From: Aliiglaciecola lipolytica E3 | GTDB taxonomy: Bacteria; Pseudomonadota; Gammaproteobacteria; Enterobacterales; Alteromonadaceae | DNA length: 64,000 nt | Assembly (NCBI RefSeq): GCF_000314975.1 | Contig: NZ_BAEN01000076.1 | Coordinates: 372,001 to 436,000, forward strand | Direction: 5' to 3' | In this document: in pieces, positions 48,613 to 57,870 of the stretch | Numbering within the stretch: position 1 is the stretch's first letter | Layout: each line of letters opens with the position of its first letter | Made by a program: the position numbers and the translations under genes | Notes under the pieces: generated by a model | The model's input: the letters and a program-made list of their open reading frames with translations, nothing else | Database searches by the model: none | What the model was told of the DNA's origin: nothing

Positions 48613-50609
48613 TGAATAACACTAAAGCAATTGTTTTAGGGGGGGTTATCGGCGGCGTAATGACTGCGTTGGTCTATTCGTTCCTTCTTCCTACTGGTCC
48701 AACGAACGTTGAAACAGCACAAAGTGATGAAAAACAACCACTTTATTGGGTAGCCCCAATGGATCCTAATTATCGCCGTGATGAGCCTGGTAAGTCTCCT
48801 ATGGGGATGGATTTGATTCCTGTTTATGAAGACGGTACAGAAGGTGGCGAAGGACCTGGAACCATCAAAATATCTTCAAATGTCGTGAATAATTTAGGTG
48901 TAAGAACAGCATCTGTGCAACGCCGTTCATTGCATGTGCCTATTCGAACGGTGGGGTATGTTCAGTACAATGAAGACACCCTGATACACATACACCCCCG
49001 TGTCGAAGGATGGGTCGACCGACTGCACGTGAGAGCAACTGGCGAGTATGTTAAAAAAGGCGACCCAATCTATTCACTCTATTCTCCTGAATTGGTGAAT
49101 GCACAGGAAGAACTTCTAATAGCAATGCGCCGCGGGAATGAAGATTTGATTGCTGCTGCACGTTCGCGATTAGACGCATTGCAGATGCCGAGGGAAGCGA
49201 TCCAGTCATTAATATCGACTAAAAAAGTGCGTCAAACAATCACGTTTTCAGCACCTCAAACCGGGTTTGTTGACAACTTAAATATCCGCGAAGGATTCTT
49301 TATCAAGCCAGGTACTACCCTTATGTCAATTGGTGCATTGGACGAGGTGTGGGTTGATGCTGAAATCTTTGAAAGACAATCTGCACAAGTCACTGTTGGA
49401 CTTCCTGTAACAATGACTTCAGAATTTTTGCCCGGAAAAGAGTGGGAGGGTGAGGTTGATTACGTTTACCCAACACTTGAACAAAGTACACGTACCCTGC
49501 GCGTTCGTTTACGTTTTAAAAATGACGATTACGCCCTTAAACCGAATATGTTCGCTCAGGTGACGATACATTCCGACTTTGATACTGCTAATGTTCTCGT
49601 ACCATCAGAAGCCGTTATTAGAACTGGTACGCAAAATCGTGTCGTACTAGCCTTTGGCGATGGACAATTCAAGTCTATAGCCGTGGAAGTTGGTCGAGTG
49701 GTGGATGACTTTACTGAAATTACAACAGGTCTTGTCGACGGTGACCAGATTGTCACGTCGGCACACTTTTTACTCGATTCAGAGAGCAGTATTAGTTCAG
49801 ATTTTAAACGTATGGAAGTGCCCGATGAAATGCCTTCATCAGTCTTTACGCAAGCAACTATCACCGATGTTATGCCATCACACAACATGATTACCGTCAA
49901 TCATGGCGCTATCAATGAATGGGATTGGCCTGAGATGACAATGGATTTCACGGTCGCTAACCATGTAGACCTAAAAAACCTCAAAGAGGGGATGCTCACA
50001 CACATTGAAATCAGGAAGGAAAACGATGGTCAGTATGTGGTCACGACTGTGCATGTTATTGATGAAGCCGATACACAAGGGGCAAGTGGAGAGAGTGTAT
50101 GGATAGAGGCATCGGTCAACTCGGTTATGGCTTCACACAATATGCTCAATCTTGATCACGGTGCAATCGAAGAATGGGAATGGCCAGCGATGACTATGGA
50201 TTTCTTAGTTTCAGAAAATATCGATTTATCGCAGATTAAAGAGGGCATGACACTTCATGTTGAAATTACCAAGACCGGTGATAGCGATTACTTGATCACA
50301 ACCGTCCATGTTAAATCATCTAATGATGAATCTGCGCATTCGGCAACGGTTGTAGGCAAGATTAACTCCATCGATTTAGAGGCTCGTTTGGTCAATATCT
50401 CACGCGATGCAATACCAAAGTGGGATAGACCAGCCGCAACACTAGACTTCAGCATTAACGATGCAATTGACATTAACCAATTGAAGGTGGGTGATCAGAT
50501 CACCTTTACGTTTGAGGTCACCGAAGATAGCTTTAGGATCGTAAACATTGAGTCTGAACATCACGATTCTGCTAAGGGTCATAGCAATCATGGAGGTGCA
50601 CACGAATGA
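48612..50609 (+). CDS. cusB: Copper/silver efflux adaptor CusB with three C-terminal CusF domains
   Basis: 665 residues; a plain CusB is about 400. N-terminal membrane anchor (about 7-26), then a small heavy-metal-binding domain ([20 protein letters not shown], 45-64), barrel-sandwich/hairpin and beta-barrel adaptor domains (about 85-400). Three CusF-like OB domains follow at about 414-484, 498-568 and 578-648. The first has His431, Trp439, Met442, Met444; the second His516, Trp524, Met527, Met529, matching the CusF copper site. In the third the same positions are Arg598, Arg606, Ala609 and Leu611, so it should not bind Cu(I) this way. The tail [16 protein letters not shown] is His-rich. It overlaps cusA by 4 bp. 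Confidence 0.95.
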   Translation: MNNTKAIVLGGVIGGVMTALVYSFLLPTGPTNVETAQSDEKQPLYWVAPMDPNYRRDEPGKSPMGMDLIPVYEDGTEGGEGPGTIKISSNVVNNLGVRTASVQRRSLHVPIRTVGYVQYNEDTLIHIHPRVEGWVDRLHVRATGEYVKKGDPIYSLYSPELVNAQEELLIAMRRGNEDLIAAARSRLDALQMPREAIQSLISTKKVRQTITFSAPQTGFVDNLNIREGFFIKPGTTLMSIGALDEVWVDAEIFERQSAQVTVGLPVTMTSEFLPGKEWEGEVDYVYPTLEQSTRTLRVRLRFKNDDYALKPNMFAQVTIHSDFDTANVLVPSEAVIRTGTQNRVVLAFGDGQFKSIAVEVGRVVDDFTEITTGLVDGDQIVTSAHFLLDSESSISSDFKRMEVPDEMPSSVFTQATITDVMPSHNMITVNHGAINEWDWPEMTMDFTVANHVDLKNLKEGMLTHIEIRKENDGQYVVTTVHVIDEADTQGASGESVWIEASVNSVMASHNMLNLDHGAIEEWEWPAMTMDFLVSENIDLSQIKEGMTLHVEITKTGDSDYLITTVHVKSSNDESAHSATVVGKINSIDLEARLVNISRDAIPKWDRPAATLDFSINDAIDINQLKVGDQITFTFEVTEDSFRIVNIESEHHDSAKGHSNHGGAHE

Positions 50610-53600
50610 TTGAAGCTATTATTCGCTGGTCAGTCTCTAACCGATTTTTCGTGTTGCTGACAACCTTAATTATCGTTGGTGGTGGTCTTTTTACGCTAAA
50701 AAATACACCAATCGATGCGTTACCAGACTTGTCTGATGTTCAGGTCATCATTAAAACCAGTTACCCAGGGCAAGCCCCTCAAGTGGTCGAAGATCAGGTG
50801 ACGTATCCGTTGACAACTGCAATGCTGTCAGTGCCCGGTGCAAAAACAGTAAGAGGATATTCTTTTTTTGGTGACTCGTATGTTTATATCATATTTGATG
50901 ACAGTACAGACTTATATTGGGCTCGAAGTCGAGTGCTGGAGTACCTGTCACAGGTAGCGCCCAACCTACCTGAGAATGCTCGACCACAATTAGGTCCTGA
51001 CGCAACTGGTGTGGGCTGGGTGTACTTATATGCACTCGTAGATCGCACCGGTAAAAACGACATATCACAACTTCGGAGTTTGCAGGATTGGTTCCTCAAA
51101 TACGAACTGCAAACCGTACCGGGAGTGTCCGAAGTATCTGCGTTGGGCGGAATGGTAAAGCAGTATCAAGTCAAGGTTGATCCTGAAAGGTTGCGAGCTT
51201 ATGGAATCCCGCTTTCTCATATCCAAATGGCAATTAAGCGAGGTAACCAAGAAGTTGGGGCATCCGTTATCGAAATGGCCGAGGCCGAATATATGGTCAG
51301 GGCGACGGGTTATATTTCAAGCAAGCAAGATATCGAAACGATTCCATTGGGTGTCAACGAAAACGGTACGCCGTTATTGGTGAGAGATATTGCTGATGTT
51401 CAGTTAGGTCCTCAAATGCGAAGGGGAGTGGCAGAACTCAATGGTGAAGGTGAAACGGTTGGCGGTATTGTTGTCATGCGATTTGGAGAAAATGCCCAAA
51501 AAACCATTGACGGTGTTAAAGCTAAACTCGAAGACCTTAAAAAGGGATTACCCGAGGGAGTTGAAATTGTCACGGTTTATGACCGTTCAGCATTGATTGA
51601 AAGAGCAGTAGATAACTTAGCTTCTAAGCTCGTCGAAGAGTTCATTGTTGTTGCACTAGTGTGTATTGCGTTTTTGTTTCACGTGCGTTCATCCCTAGTT
51701 GCAATCATCAGTATCCCCGTTGGTATCATTACCGCAATCATTGTGATGTACATGCAAGGCATCAATGCCAATATTATGTCGTTGGGAGGAATTGCCATCG
51801 CTATTGGCGCAATGAGCGATGGGGCAATAGTCATGATAGAAAACATGCACAAGCATATGGAACGTACTCCCCTGACAAAAGAAAACCGCTGGCAAGTGGT
51901 CATAGATTCCGCGTCTGAAGTCGGGCCGGCATTGTTTTTCAGCTTGCTCATTATCACCGTAAGTTTTGTGCCCGTTTTCACGCTGGAAGCACAAGAAGGG
52001 CGGATGTTCTCACCGCTTGCTTTTACCAAAACATACGCGATGGCAGCATCAGCTGCGCTGGCGATTACACTTGTACCAGTACTTATGGGGTATTTTGTAC
52101 GCGGTAAAGTACTCGCAGAGCATAAAAATCCCGTGAATCGCTTCTTAACGTTTCTCTATATGCCAACGTTAAGAACGGTATTGCGTTTTCCAAAAATCAC
52201 CACGCTTATTGCGGTTATTGTGTTGGCTATTGGACTTTGGCCTATCAATAAAATTGGTAGCGAGTTTATCCCACCGCTTGATGAAGGTGACTTGATGTAC
52301 ATGCCGACAACGTATGCGGGGATCTCGATTGGTAAAGCGCGTGAATTGCTACAACAAACCAATAAACTCATAAAGACCGTGCCTGAAGTTGACACCGTAT
52401 TTGGTAAGGTTGGTCGTGCAGATACTGCGACAGACCCGGCGCCCCTTACAATGATTGAAACGTTTATTCAATTGAAACCTCAAGACCAGTGGCGTGAAGG
52501 CATGACCACACAAGATCTAATCAAGGAGTTTGATTCTGTGGTCAATTTGCCAGGACTAACCAATGCGTGGGTTATGCCTATCAAGACACGGATTGACATG
52601 TTGGCTACTGGTATTAAAACGCCAGTTGGGATAAAGATTGGAGGTCCGGATCTCACGGAAATCCAAAAAATAGGTCAGCAAATTGAAACGATACTGTCAG
52701 ATGTTGAGGGAACAGCATCGGTTTATTCAGAGCGAGTCGCAGGCGGGCGCTATGTTAAAGTTGATATTCAGCGCGAACAAGCAGCGCGATATGGTCTGAA
52801 CATTGCCGACGTGCAACAGGTGGTTTCTAGCGCTATCGGTGGAATGAATGTCACGCAAAGCGTCGAAGGGTTGGAGCGCTACCCAGTGAATATTCGATAT
52901 CCACAGTCCTATCGTTCGTCACCGGAATCTTTGTCTTTACTTCCCATTGTTACACCGCAAGGTAAACGGATTGCGTTAGCCGACGTTGCTGATGTGTATA
53001 TTGAAAATGGCCCTCCCGGCATTAAAAGTGAGAATGCGCGACTTAATGGCTGGGTGTATGTCGATATTGATGGTGTTGATATTGGATCATATGTCGTTAG
53101 TGCTCAGCAAGCAGTGAGCGAGCAGTTAGTGTTGCCAGCAGGTTACTCGATAACATGGTCTGGACAATATGAGTATATGTTGCGGGCAAAAGAGAAATTA
53201 ACCTACGTGGTTCCTTTGACTTTAGCCATAATTGTGATCCTGTTATATCTCAACTTCCGCAATTTTATAGAAGTGGCCATTATTATGGGTACATTGCCGC
53301 TATCAATGGTTGGCAGTATCTGGCTGATGTACTTAGAGGGGTTTAACTTTTCAGTAGCCGTAGGGGTGGGTTTTATTGCGTTAGCCGGTGTCGCTGTAGA
53401 AATTGGTGTCATTATGCTGGTGTATTTAAATCAAGAGTATCAAGCGCTAATCGACAAATGCAAATCAGAGGGTATTAAACCTACTGTTGGCATGCTAACT
53501 GAAGCCGTACTTCATGGTGCTGGTTTACGCGTTCGACCCGTCATGATGACGACGGCAACCATAATTTTTGGCTTATTACCTGTGCTGTATGGCTCAGGTA

Positions 53601-53740
53601 CGGGGTCTGAAGTTATGAGTCGCATCGCTGCGCCAATGGTTGGCGGGATGGTGAGTGCCATTTTATTAACGCTACTTATTCTGCCCGCAATCTATTTGAT
53701 ATGGCGAAAGCAGCAACTCAAATCGATGAGTGTCGCGTAG
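50606..53740 (+). CDS. cusA: Copper/silver RND efflux pump CusA
   Basis: 1044 residues (E. coli 1047). Inner-membrane proton-driven pump for Cu(I)/Ag(I). Twelve transmembrane helices and two periplasmic loops. The three-methionine binding site is conserved: Met566 ([12 protein letters not shown]), Met616 ([10 protein letters not shown]) and Met665 ([16 protein letters not shown]), equivalent to Met573, 623 and 672 of E. coli. Proton-relay residues Asp405 and Glu412 lie in [19 protein letters not shown]. Begins inside the end of cusB (ATGA overlap). Confidence 0.96.
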   Translation: MIEAIIRWSVSNRFFVLLTTLIIVGGGLFTLKNTPIDALPDLSDVQVIIKTSYPGQAPQVVEDQVTYPLTTAMLSVPGAKTVRGYSFFGDSYVYIIFDDSTDLYWARSRVLEYLSQVAPNLPENARPQLGPDATGVGWVYLYALVDRTGKNDISQLRSLQDWFLKYELQTVPGVSEVSALGGMVKQYQVKVDPERLRAYGIPLSHIQMAIKRGNQEVGASVIEMAEAEYMVRATGYISSKQDIETIPLGVNENGTPLLVRDIADVQLGPQMRRGVAELNGEGETVGGIVVMRFGENAQKTIDGVKAKLEDLKKGLPEGVEIVTVYDRSALIERAVDNLASKLVEEFIVVALVCIAFLFHVRSSLVAIISIPVGIITAIIVMYMQGINANIMSLGGIAIAIGAMSDGAIVMIENMHKHMERTPLTKENRWQVVIDSASEVGPALFFSLLIITVSFVPVFTLEAQEGRMFSPLAFTKTYAMAASAALAITLVPVLMGYFVRGKVLAEHKNPVNRFLTFLYMPTLRTVLRFPKITTLIAVIVLAIGLWPINKIGSEFIPPLDEGDLMYMPTTYAGISIGKARELLQQTNKLIKTVPEVDTVFGKVGRADTATDPAPLTMIETFIQLKPQDQWREGMTTQDLIKEFDSVVNLPGLTNAWVMPIKTRIDMLATGIKTPVGIKIGGPDLTEIQKIGQQIETILSDVEGTASVYSERVAGGRYVKVDIQREQAARYGLNIADVQQVVSSAIGGMNVTQSVEGLERYPVNIRYPQSYRSSPESLSLLPIVTPQGKRIALADVADVYIENGPPGIKSENARLNGWVYVDIDGVDIGSYVVSAQQAVSEQLVLPAGYSITWSGQYEYMLRAKEKLTYVVPLTLAIIVILLYLNFRNFIEVAIIMGTLPLSMVGSIWLMYLEGFNFSVAVGVGFIALAGVAVEIGVIMLVYLNQEYQALIDKCKSEGIKPTVGMLTEAVLHGAGLRVRPVMMTTATIIFGLLPVLYGSGTGSEVMSRIAAPMVGGMVSAILLTLLILPAIYLIWRKQQLKSMSVA

Positions 53741-53742
53741 TC

Positions 53743-54351
53743 ATGAGCCGTATTGCTCGTCGATTACATGGTTATCTGATGTTGGTAGTCGGCGGGCAGA
53801 TGCTGCTGTGGGCGTTGAGTGGAATCTATATGGTCTGGGTTGATATTTACTATATTCATGGCGATCACTTCCTTAAAGCGCCATCCAAACTTTCGTCATC
53901 ACCAACGTCAGATATTGGCTTTGAGGATGCACTTAACCGAGTTCCAGGCGCGACATCAATCGTACTAACGACCTTAAGGGGGGAGCCTGTCTATCAATTA
54001 ATGCAAGGAGGTGAGTCTATTTTGGTCAGTGGTTTATCCGGAGACATTGTGAAACCGCTGTCAGATAAACAGGCTGCCGTCATCGCAATATCGCAAATAA
54101 ACCAACCATATGAAGTTGAGAGTGTCACATTACTGCGTGAAACCGATGAAAAAACCGCTGTCGCGGCGCTAGCGAGAGCATTGTGGCAAGTTGATTTTAA
54201 GTGTTTATTTGCCCCCATATTATATACCAGCCAAGACAGTAAGAATGTGAGTAATACACTATTGGTTATAATGACTGTCGGAGTTGGTAGCCTGTCTCGT
54301 TGGTTTGATGTTACGTCCTCGTTCTTGGTCATTGTCGCAAAAGGTCATTGA
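53743..54351 (+). CDS. PepSY-associated membrane protein, C-terminus degenerate
   Basis: 202 residues from the ATG at 53743, 3 bp after the cusA stop. The N-terminus RRLHGYLMLVVGGQMLLWALSGIYMVW is the PepSY transmembrane helix, followed by a PepSY-like periplasmic domain (residues about 40-160, with ALARALWQVDF near the end). Relatives next to heavy-metal pumps continue into a second transmembrane helix after an ILYxSxxxxxVxxxR segment. Here only a scrambled version (ILYTSQDSKNVSN, SLSRWFDVTSSF) is left and the protein stops early. Likely damaged; the recombinase remnant just downstream may explain it. PepSY-TM proteins are linked to metal or ferric reductase functions. Confidence 0.7.
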   Translation: MSRIARRLHGYLMLVVGGQMLLWALSGIYMVWVDIYYIHGDHFLKAPSKLSSSPTSDIGFEDALNRVPGATSIVLTTLRGEPVYQLMQGGESILVSGLSGDIVKPLSDKQAAVIAISQINQPYEVESVTLLRETDEKTAVAALARALWQVDFKCLFAPILYTSQDSKNVSNTLLVIMTVGVGSLSRWFDVTSSFLVIVAKGH

Positions 54352-54388
54352 TTAATATGCACTCGCCATCATTCATAAGTACCCCGCG

Positions 54389-54493
54389 ATGATTGTGTTT
54401 TCACATTCGAAAAGTACTTTCAATATAGAGTTAGTTAAACTCATGGGTCATCCGGATTTTAAGCTCATGACTAAGTATGCTCGACATACCTAA
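54389..54493 (+). pseudogene. Tyrosine recombinase (integrase) C-terminal remnant
   Basis: A 34-residue frame ending ELVKLMGHPDFKLMTKYARHT then stop. It matches the end of tyrosine recombinases: L-x-G-H box histidine followed about nine residues later by the nucleophile Tyr (GHPDFKLMTKYARH; compare LGHSSIxMTxxYAH). Nothing upstream of about 54389 aligns with the catalytic core, so more than 90% of the gene is gone. It sits between the damaged PepSY gene and copC and is a footprint of the mobile element that assembled the island. Confidence 0.75.
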
Positions 54494-54597
54494 AAGAGAA
54501 GTCAACATTTTTTATTTATTACACCATTGATGAAAATGCTATCTATATCGATTCATTTTCACCCTTTACCACTACTTAAAACTATCGAGGTTTACAT

Positions 54598-54999
54598 ATG
54601 AAAACATTACTATCAACTCTCTTACTTACCACTGTGCTTGTGAGTACAAGTATTTCTGCACACACATCGATGAACGCATCAATACCGAAAAACAACGCGA
54701 TGTTAATGTCATCACCACCGCAGTTATCCGTTTCTTTTACGGAGCCCGTTCGTTTAGCCAAATTAAGTTTGAACAGTCAAAACAGTGAACCTGTCTCGAT
54801 TGGATTTATACCAACAATGGAACCGAGCACCTCATTTGATTATGAATTGCCTGTATTGTCCCCAGGCAACTATACCGCACAGTGGATGATACTGGGCGAG
54901 GACGGGCACAAAATGGAGGGCTCATTCACATTTATGGTACACGGCAATATGTCTATGCAAAAAGACAAGAAATCCCACAGCCAACACAAGAACCACTAA
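54598..54999 (+). CDS. copC: Periplasmic copper-binding protein CopC
   Basis: 133 residues. Signal peptide 1-20 (ending ISA), so the mature protein begins with His, the usual Cu(II) ligand of CopC. The fold motifs SIPKNNAMLMSSPPQLSVSFTEPV and GEDGHKMEGSFTFMV, with a second His ligand, are present. The tail KDKKSHSQHKNH adds histidines. Delivers copper to the CopD partner, whose gene starts 15 bp later. A weak half-match to the copper box lies at 54518-54532. Confidence 0.93.
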   Translation: MKTLLSTLLLTTVLVSTSISAHTSMNASIPKNNAMLMSSPPQLSVSFTEPVRLAKLSLNSQNSEPVSIGFIPTMEPSTSFDYELPVLSPGNYTAQWMILGEDGHKMEGSFTFMVHGNMSMQKDKKSHSQHKNH

Positions 55000-55014
55000 A
55001 GAGGATATTTCAAC

Positions 55015-55929
55015 ATGCCAATATGGGAAGTATTAATTCTATCCAGTAAGCTTTTGGTCTATCTCGGGCTGTCGGGGCTAATGGGTGGTTTTCTGCTTTT
55101 TCTTATGATGCCTTTTATTCAGGATAGGCCGTCCCAGACCAGACTTCTTTGGCAATCATATATTTTGAACTATATGACCCTGTTGGCGTTAATCGGTTTA
55201 TTGGCGACGATATTGGATTTCTTTTTCCAAGTGGGGGCTCTGTCTCAAAGCGGTTTCACCGGCATGTTTGATACTGTCATGCAAAATATGGTTGCACAGT
55301 CTGCACTAGGAACCGTCGCGCTCAGTCGGTTGTGTGTGTTTATCGTCGGCTTAGTATTCTGTGGGATGGTTTATTGGCAACTCGCTCGCAAAATAACACC
55401 TAATGCATATGTGACACTCATTGTTGCAATTATTCAATGGGGGAGCGTTGGCTATACTTTTATGCTCTCCGGTCACACTGTACAACTGGATAGTTTATAT
55501 GGCTATGCCTTGGCGGTGCATGTGGTCATTGCACTTAGTTGGATAGGCGCACTTTGGCCCTTATCTGATGCTTGTAAGCAGCTATCCCCTGTAGTGTTAA
55601 ATACGCTCATGCGCCATTTTGGCCATCTTGCTATTGGGCTAGTGTGCTTGTTGCTCCTTGTTGGTGCGCTCCTTGCGTGGGAACTCATTGGTACTGTGAG
55701 TAATTTACTCAATCAAACTTACGGGCTCAGCCTGCTGATAAAGCTGTCCTTTGTCACAGCAATCCTGCTGCTCGCTGCATGGCATAAATTTAAATTAACT
55801 CCCAGGCTGTTAACTCACGGTAACGCTGCGATGGTCTTGCGCCGTTCGATCCAAATTGAAATGGTCCTTGGGCTATGCATTTTTGTGATCACCGCCGTGT
55901 TGACTACGGTGCTTGGCCCTCAATCTTAA
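55015..55929 (+). CDS. copD: Copper resistance protein CopD, inner-membrane
   Basis: 304 residues with about eight transmembrane helices and conserved histidines (LSGHTVQLDSLYGYALAVHVVIALSWIGALW, MRHFGHLAIGL, AAWHKFKLTPRL). This CopD-domain layout matches CopD/PcoD, which works with CopC to move copper into or across the inner membrane. Operon with copC (15-bp gap) and with the secreted NTF2-like gene that follows by 12 bp. Confidence 0.9.
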   Translation: MPIWEVLILSSKLLVYLGLSGLMGGFLLFLMMPFIQDRPSQTRLLWQSYILNYMTLLALIGLLATILDFFFQVGALSQSGFTGMFDTVMQNMVAQSALGTVALSRLCVFIVGLVFCGMVYWQLARKITPNAYVTLIVAIIQWGSVGYTFMLSGHTVQLDSLYGYALAVHVVIALSWIGALWPLSDACKQLSPVVLNTLMRHFGHLAIGLVCLLLLVGALLAWELIGTVSNLLNQTYGLSLLIKLSFVTAILLLAAWHKFKLTPRLLTHGNAAMVLRRSIQIEMVLGLCIFVITAVLTTVLGPQS

Positions 55930-55941
55930 CTAAGGATCTAC

Positions 55942-56421
55942 ATGAAAAATAACTATTTTTTAATTGCTCTTTTGTCTACATCGTTGCTTTCGTTTTGTGT
56001 ATTTGCTCATGAGCCATCTACAGCAAGCGAGCTCACAGCAACGAAGTTTAGTGGTTTACAAACTGAAGCGGGACGCACTGTACTCTCATTTCACGAAGCG
56101 TTAGCCAAAGGACAAGCGGAAAGCGTTATGAGCGCGCTATCTCCCAATGTCATTATCTTAGAAGGGGCACGCATAGAACGCAGTGCTGAAGAGTATCGCC
56201 AGCATCATTTGCAAGCTGATATGCGATTTTCTTCTTCGGTTAAAACCGCAACCATTGAGCACTATGTTCATGTTTATGGGGATACGGCGGTCTCAATTTC
56301 AAGAAGTCACACTGTGGGCTTATACAAAGATAAGCAAATTGACAAACAAGGCAATGAAACTCTGGTACTTAAGCGTATCGATGGCAATTGGATGATAAGT
56401 CACATCCATTGGTCCCACTAA
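55942..56421 (+). CDS. Secreted NTF2-like (DUF4440/SnoaL) protein
   Basis: 159 residues. Signal peptide 1-22 (ending CVFA, mature start HEPS). The NTF2-like cone fold is indicated by EAGRTVLSFHEALAKGQAESVMSALSPNVIILEGARIERSAEEY, then HYVHVYGDTAVSISRSHTVG and the closing VLKRIDGNWMISHIHWSH. It ends in His-rich HIHWSH. Function unknown; the fold binds small ligands. Position between copD and a second NTF2-like gene suggests a periplasmic copper role. Confidence 0.8.
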   Translation: MKNNYFLIALLSTSLLSFCVFAHEPSTASELTATKFSGLQTEAGRTVLSFHEALAKGQAESVMSALSPNVIILEGARIERSAEEYRQHHLQADMRFSSSVKTATIEHYVHVYGDTAVSISRSHTVGLYKDKQIDKQGNETLVLKRIDGNWMISHIHWSH

Positions 56422-56446
56422 CTACTTACTTTATAGGACAAAAAAA

Positions 56447-56932
56447 ATGACGTTATTCTTCAGAGCAACATTAATAATGCTGTTGACTAGTGCCGTACAA
56501 GGCGTATATGCAGCGCAAGTAGACGCGGACAAAGCGGCGATTGAAAAAATAATCATAGCAATTGAGAAGGGATGGGAGTCTGGCAATGGTCGCCCTTTTT
56601 ATCAGCATTATCTCGATCATACAGGTGCCCGATACATTGAGTCAGGAGGGCAGAATAAGGGATTAAAGGATCTTGTCGAAAATCACGTAGAGCCGGAAAA
56701 AGAAGTACTCTCGCGCCTTACCATCGATATTTTGGATATGGATATTTCGATAGATGATGACATGGCATGGGCGATCACAACTATCAATGTGTCTGGTGAA
56801 GTTCGAAGATCAAGCGAAACCTTTGATAAAAACGGGTATCAGACATACTTGTTCAAGCGCACGAATTCGGGTTGGAAAGTCATCCATTCACATTCTTCTA
56901 CGCGCGATAAACGACCGCATGACCATCATTAG
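56447..56932 (+). CDS. Second secreted NTF2-like (DUF4440) protein, His-rich tail
   Basis: 161 residues. Signal peptide about 1-22 (ending VYAA). NTF2-like fold: KAAIEKIIIAIEKGWESGNGRPFYQHYLDHTGARYIESGG, then DDDMAWAITTINVSGEV and YLFKRTNSGWKVIHSHSSTR. The end is RDKRPHDHH, another His cluster. Only distantly similar to the preceding gene, so an old duplication or independent recruitment. Operon spacing is 25 bp upstream and 11 bp downstream. Confidence 0.78.
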   Translation: MTLFFRATLIMLLTSAVQGVYAAQVDADKAAIEKIIIAIEKGWESGNGRPFYQHYLDHTGARYIESGGQNKGLKDLVENHVEPEKEVLSRLTIDILDMDISIDDDMAWAITTINVSGEVRRSSETFDKNGYQTYLFKRTNSGWKVIHSHSSTRDKRPHDHH

Positions 56933-56943
56933 GCGAATAAAGA

Positions 56944-57639
56944 ATGGCCGGTACTCGTAACGTAACGATAGACATCATACGTACCGTTGCAATTGTACTG
57001 ATGGTGATTTTTCATTTTGCGTACGACCTGCGCTTTTTTGGCTGGGTTGATTGGAATGTGCCAAATGGTAAAGGATGGAAAGAATTTCGCTATGTCATCT
57101 TAACGCTTTTTTTCCTGAGCGTGGGAGCATCGTTGGTATTTGCGCATCGCCAACGGGTTGATTTCAAATCCTTTGCTAAACGTATTGTGTGGATAATGAT
57201 ATGGGCGTTAATCATATCGCTTTTCACCTACACCTTTTTCCATAACAATTGGATATATTTTGGCGTTTTACACTTTATCGCAGTTGCCAGTATTTTATGC
57301 TTGCCGCTTGTTCGCTATCCGGCAATTGCGGCCATCGTTGGCGTATTTACTGTTGTGTTATTTTTAACGGGTGTGGTTACGAGCAAATGGCCTTTTAACT
57401 TTTGGGAGCTTGGGCTACCGCCATCGCCCAACGATTACGTGGCACTTTTCCCATGGACAGGTGTTGTTTTGTTGGGTATTGGCTTAGGTCATCTTTTTGA
57501 AAAGGGATTAGACCCCTGTGCTTCGCTTAAATTATCAACAAAAATTACATTTCTAGGACGCCATAGTTTAGCGGTATATGTGTTACATCAGCCGATATTT
57601 TTTGCCATTTTAGGTGCTATTTACGTAGTGGTTGGCTAA
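56944..57639 (+). CDS. DUF1624 (heparan-glucosaminide acetyltransferase-like) membrane protein
   Basis: 231 residues, about seven transmembrane helices. The N-terminus TIDIIRTVAIVLMVIFHFAYDLRFFGW and the closing FLGRHSLAVYVLHQPIFFAIL are typical of DUF1624, with the conserved membrane histidine in IFHFAYD. These proteins resemble acyltransferase-3/HGSNAT membrane acyltransferases. Last gene of the copCD operon. A copper function is not established; it may acylate an envelope component. Confidence 0.83.
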   Translation: MAGTRNVTIDIIRTVAIVLMVIFHFAYDLRFFGWVDWNVPNGKGWKEFRYVILTLFFLSVGASLVFAHRQRVDFKSFAKRIVWIMIWALIISLFTYTFFHNNWIYFGVLHFIAVASILCLPLVRYPAIAAIVGVFTVVLFLTGVVTSKWPFNFWELGLPPSPNDYVALFPWTGVVLLGIGLGHLFEKGLDPCASLKLSTKITFLGRHSLAVYVLHQPIFFAILGAIYVVVG

Positions 57640-57834
57640 CGCCATTTAGCATTGCCAGTGGCATGCACAAAAAGACTTTCAGTGCAGAGCTGTGATATTG
57701 TCATTACTGTGAACTTGTTCGTTACGTTAACGGGTACAACGCGACATATGCTTGCGTATTAGTAGTACTGTCGATATACTTTACGAATAATGACTGCCAA
57801 TGCAACAACAATATTACAGACGAGGAGATCCGTT

Positions 57835-57870
57835 ATGCTTTTGGTTCCAACAAACCCAGACTACCGCTAG
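57835..57870 (+). other. Twelve-codon frame with strong ribosome-binding site
   Basis: GAGGAG at 57822-57827, 7 nt before an ATG that encodes MLLVPTNPDYR then stop. The stop overlaps the stop of the minus-strand coiled-coil gene at a CTAG. Either a leader peptide or the first codons of a gene removed by rearrangement. The rest of the 227-bp gap (57640-57866) shows no other gene. Confidence 0.25.

Noticed and set aside
54518-54532. A third copper-box-like site before copC (ATTACACCATTGATG)
   Set aside because: Only the left arm matches; the right arm has two changes and the GTAATC half-site is missing. It is too weak to call.
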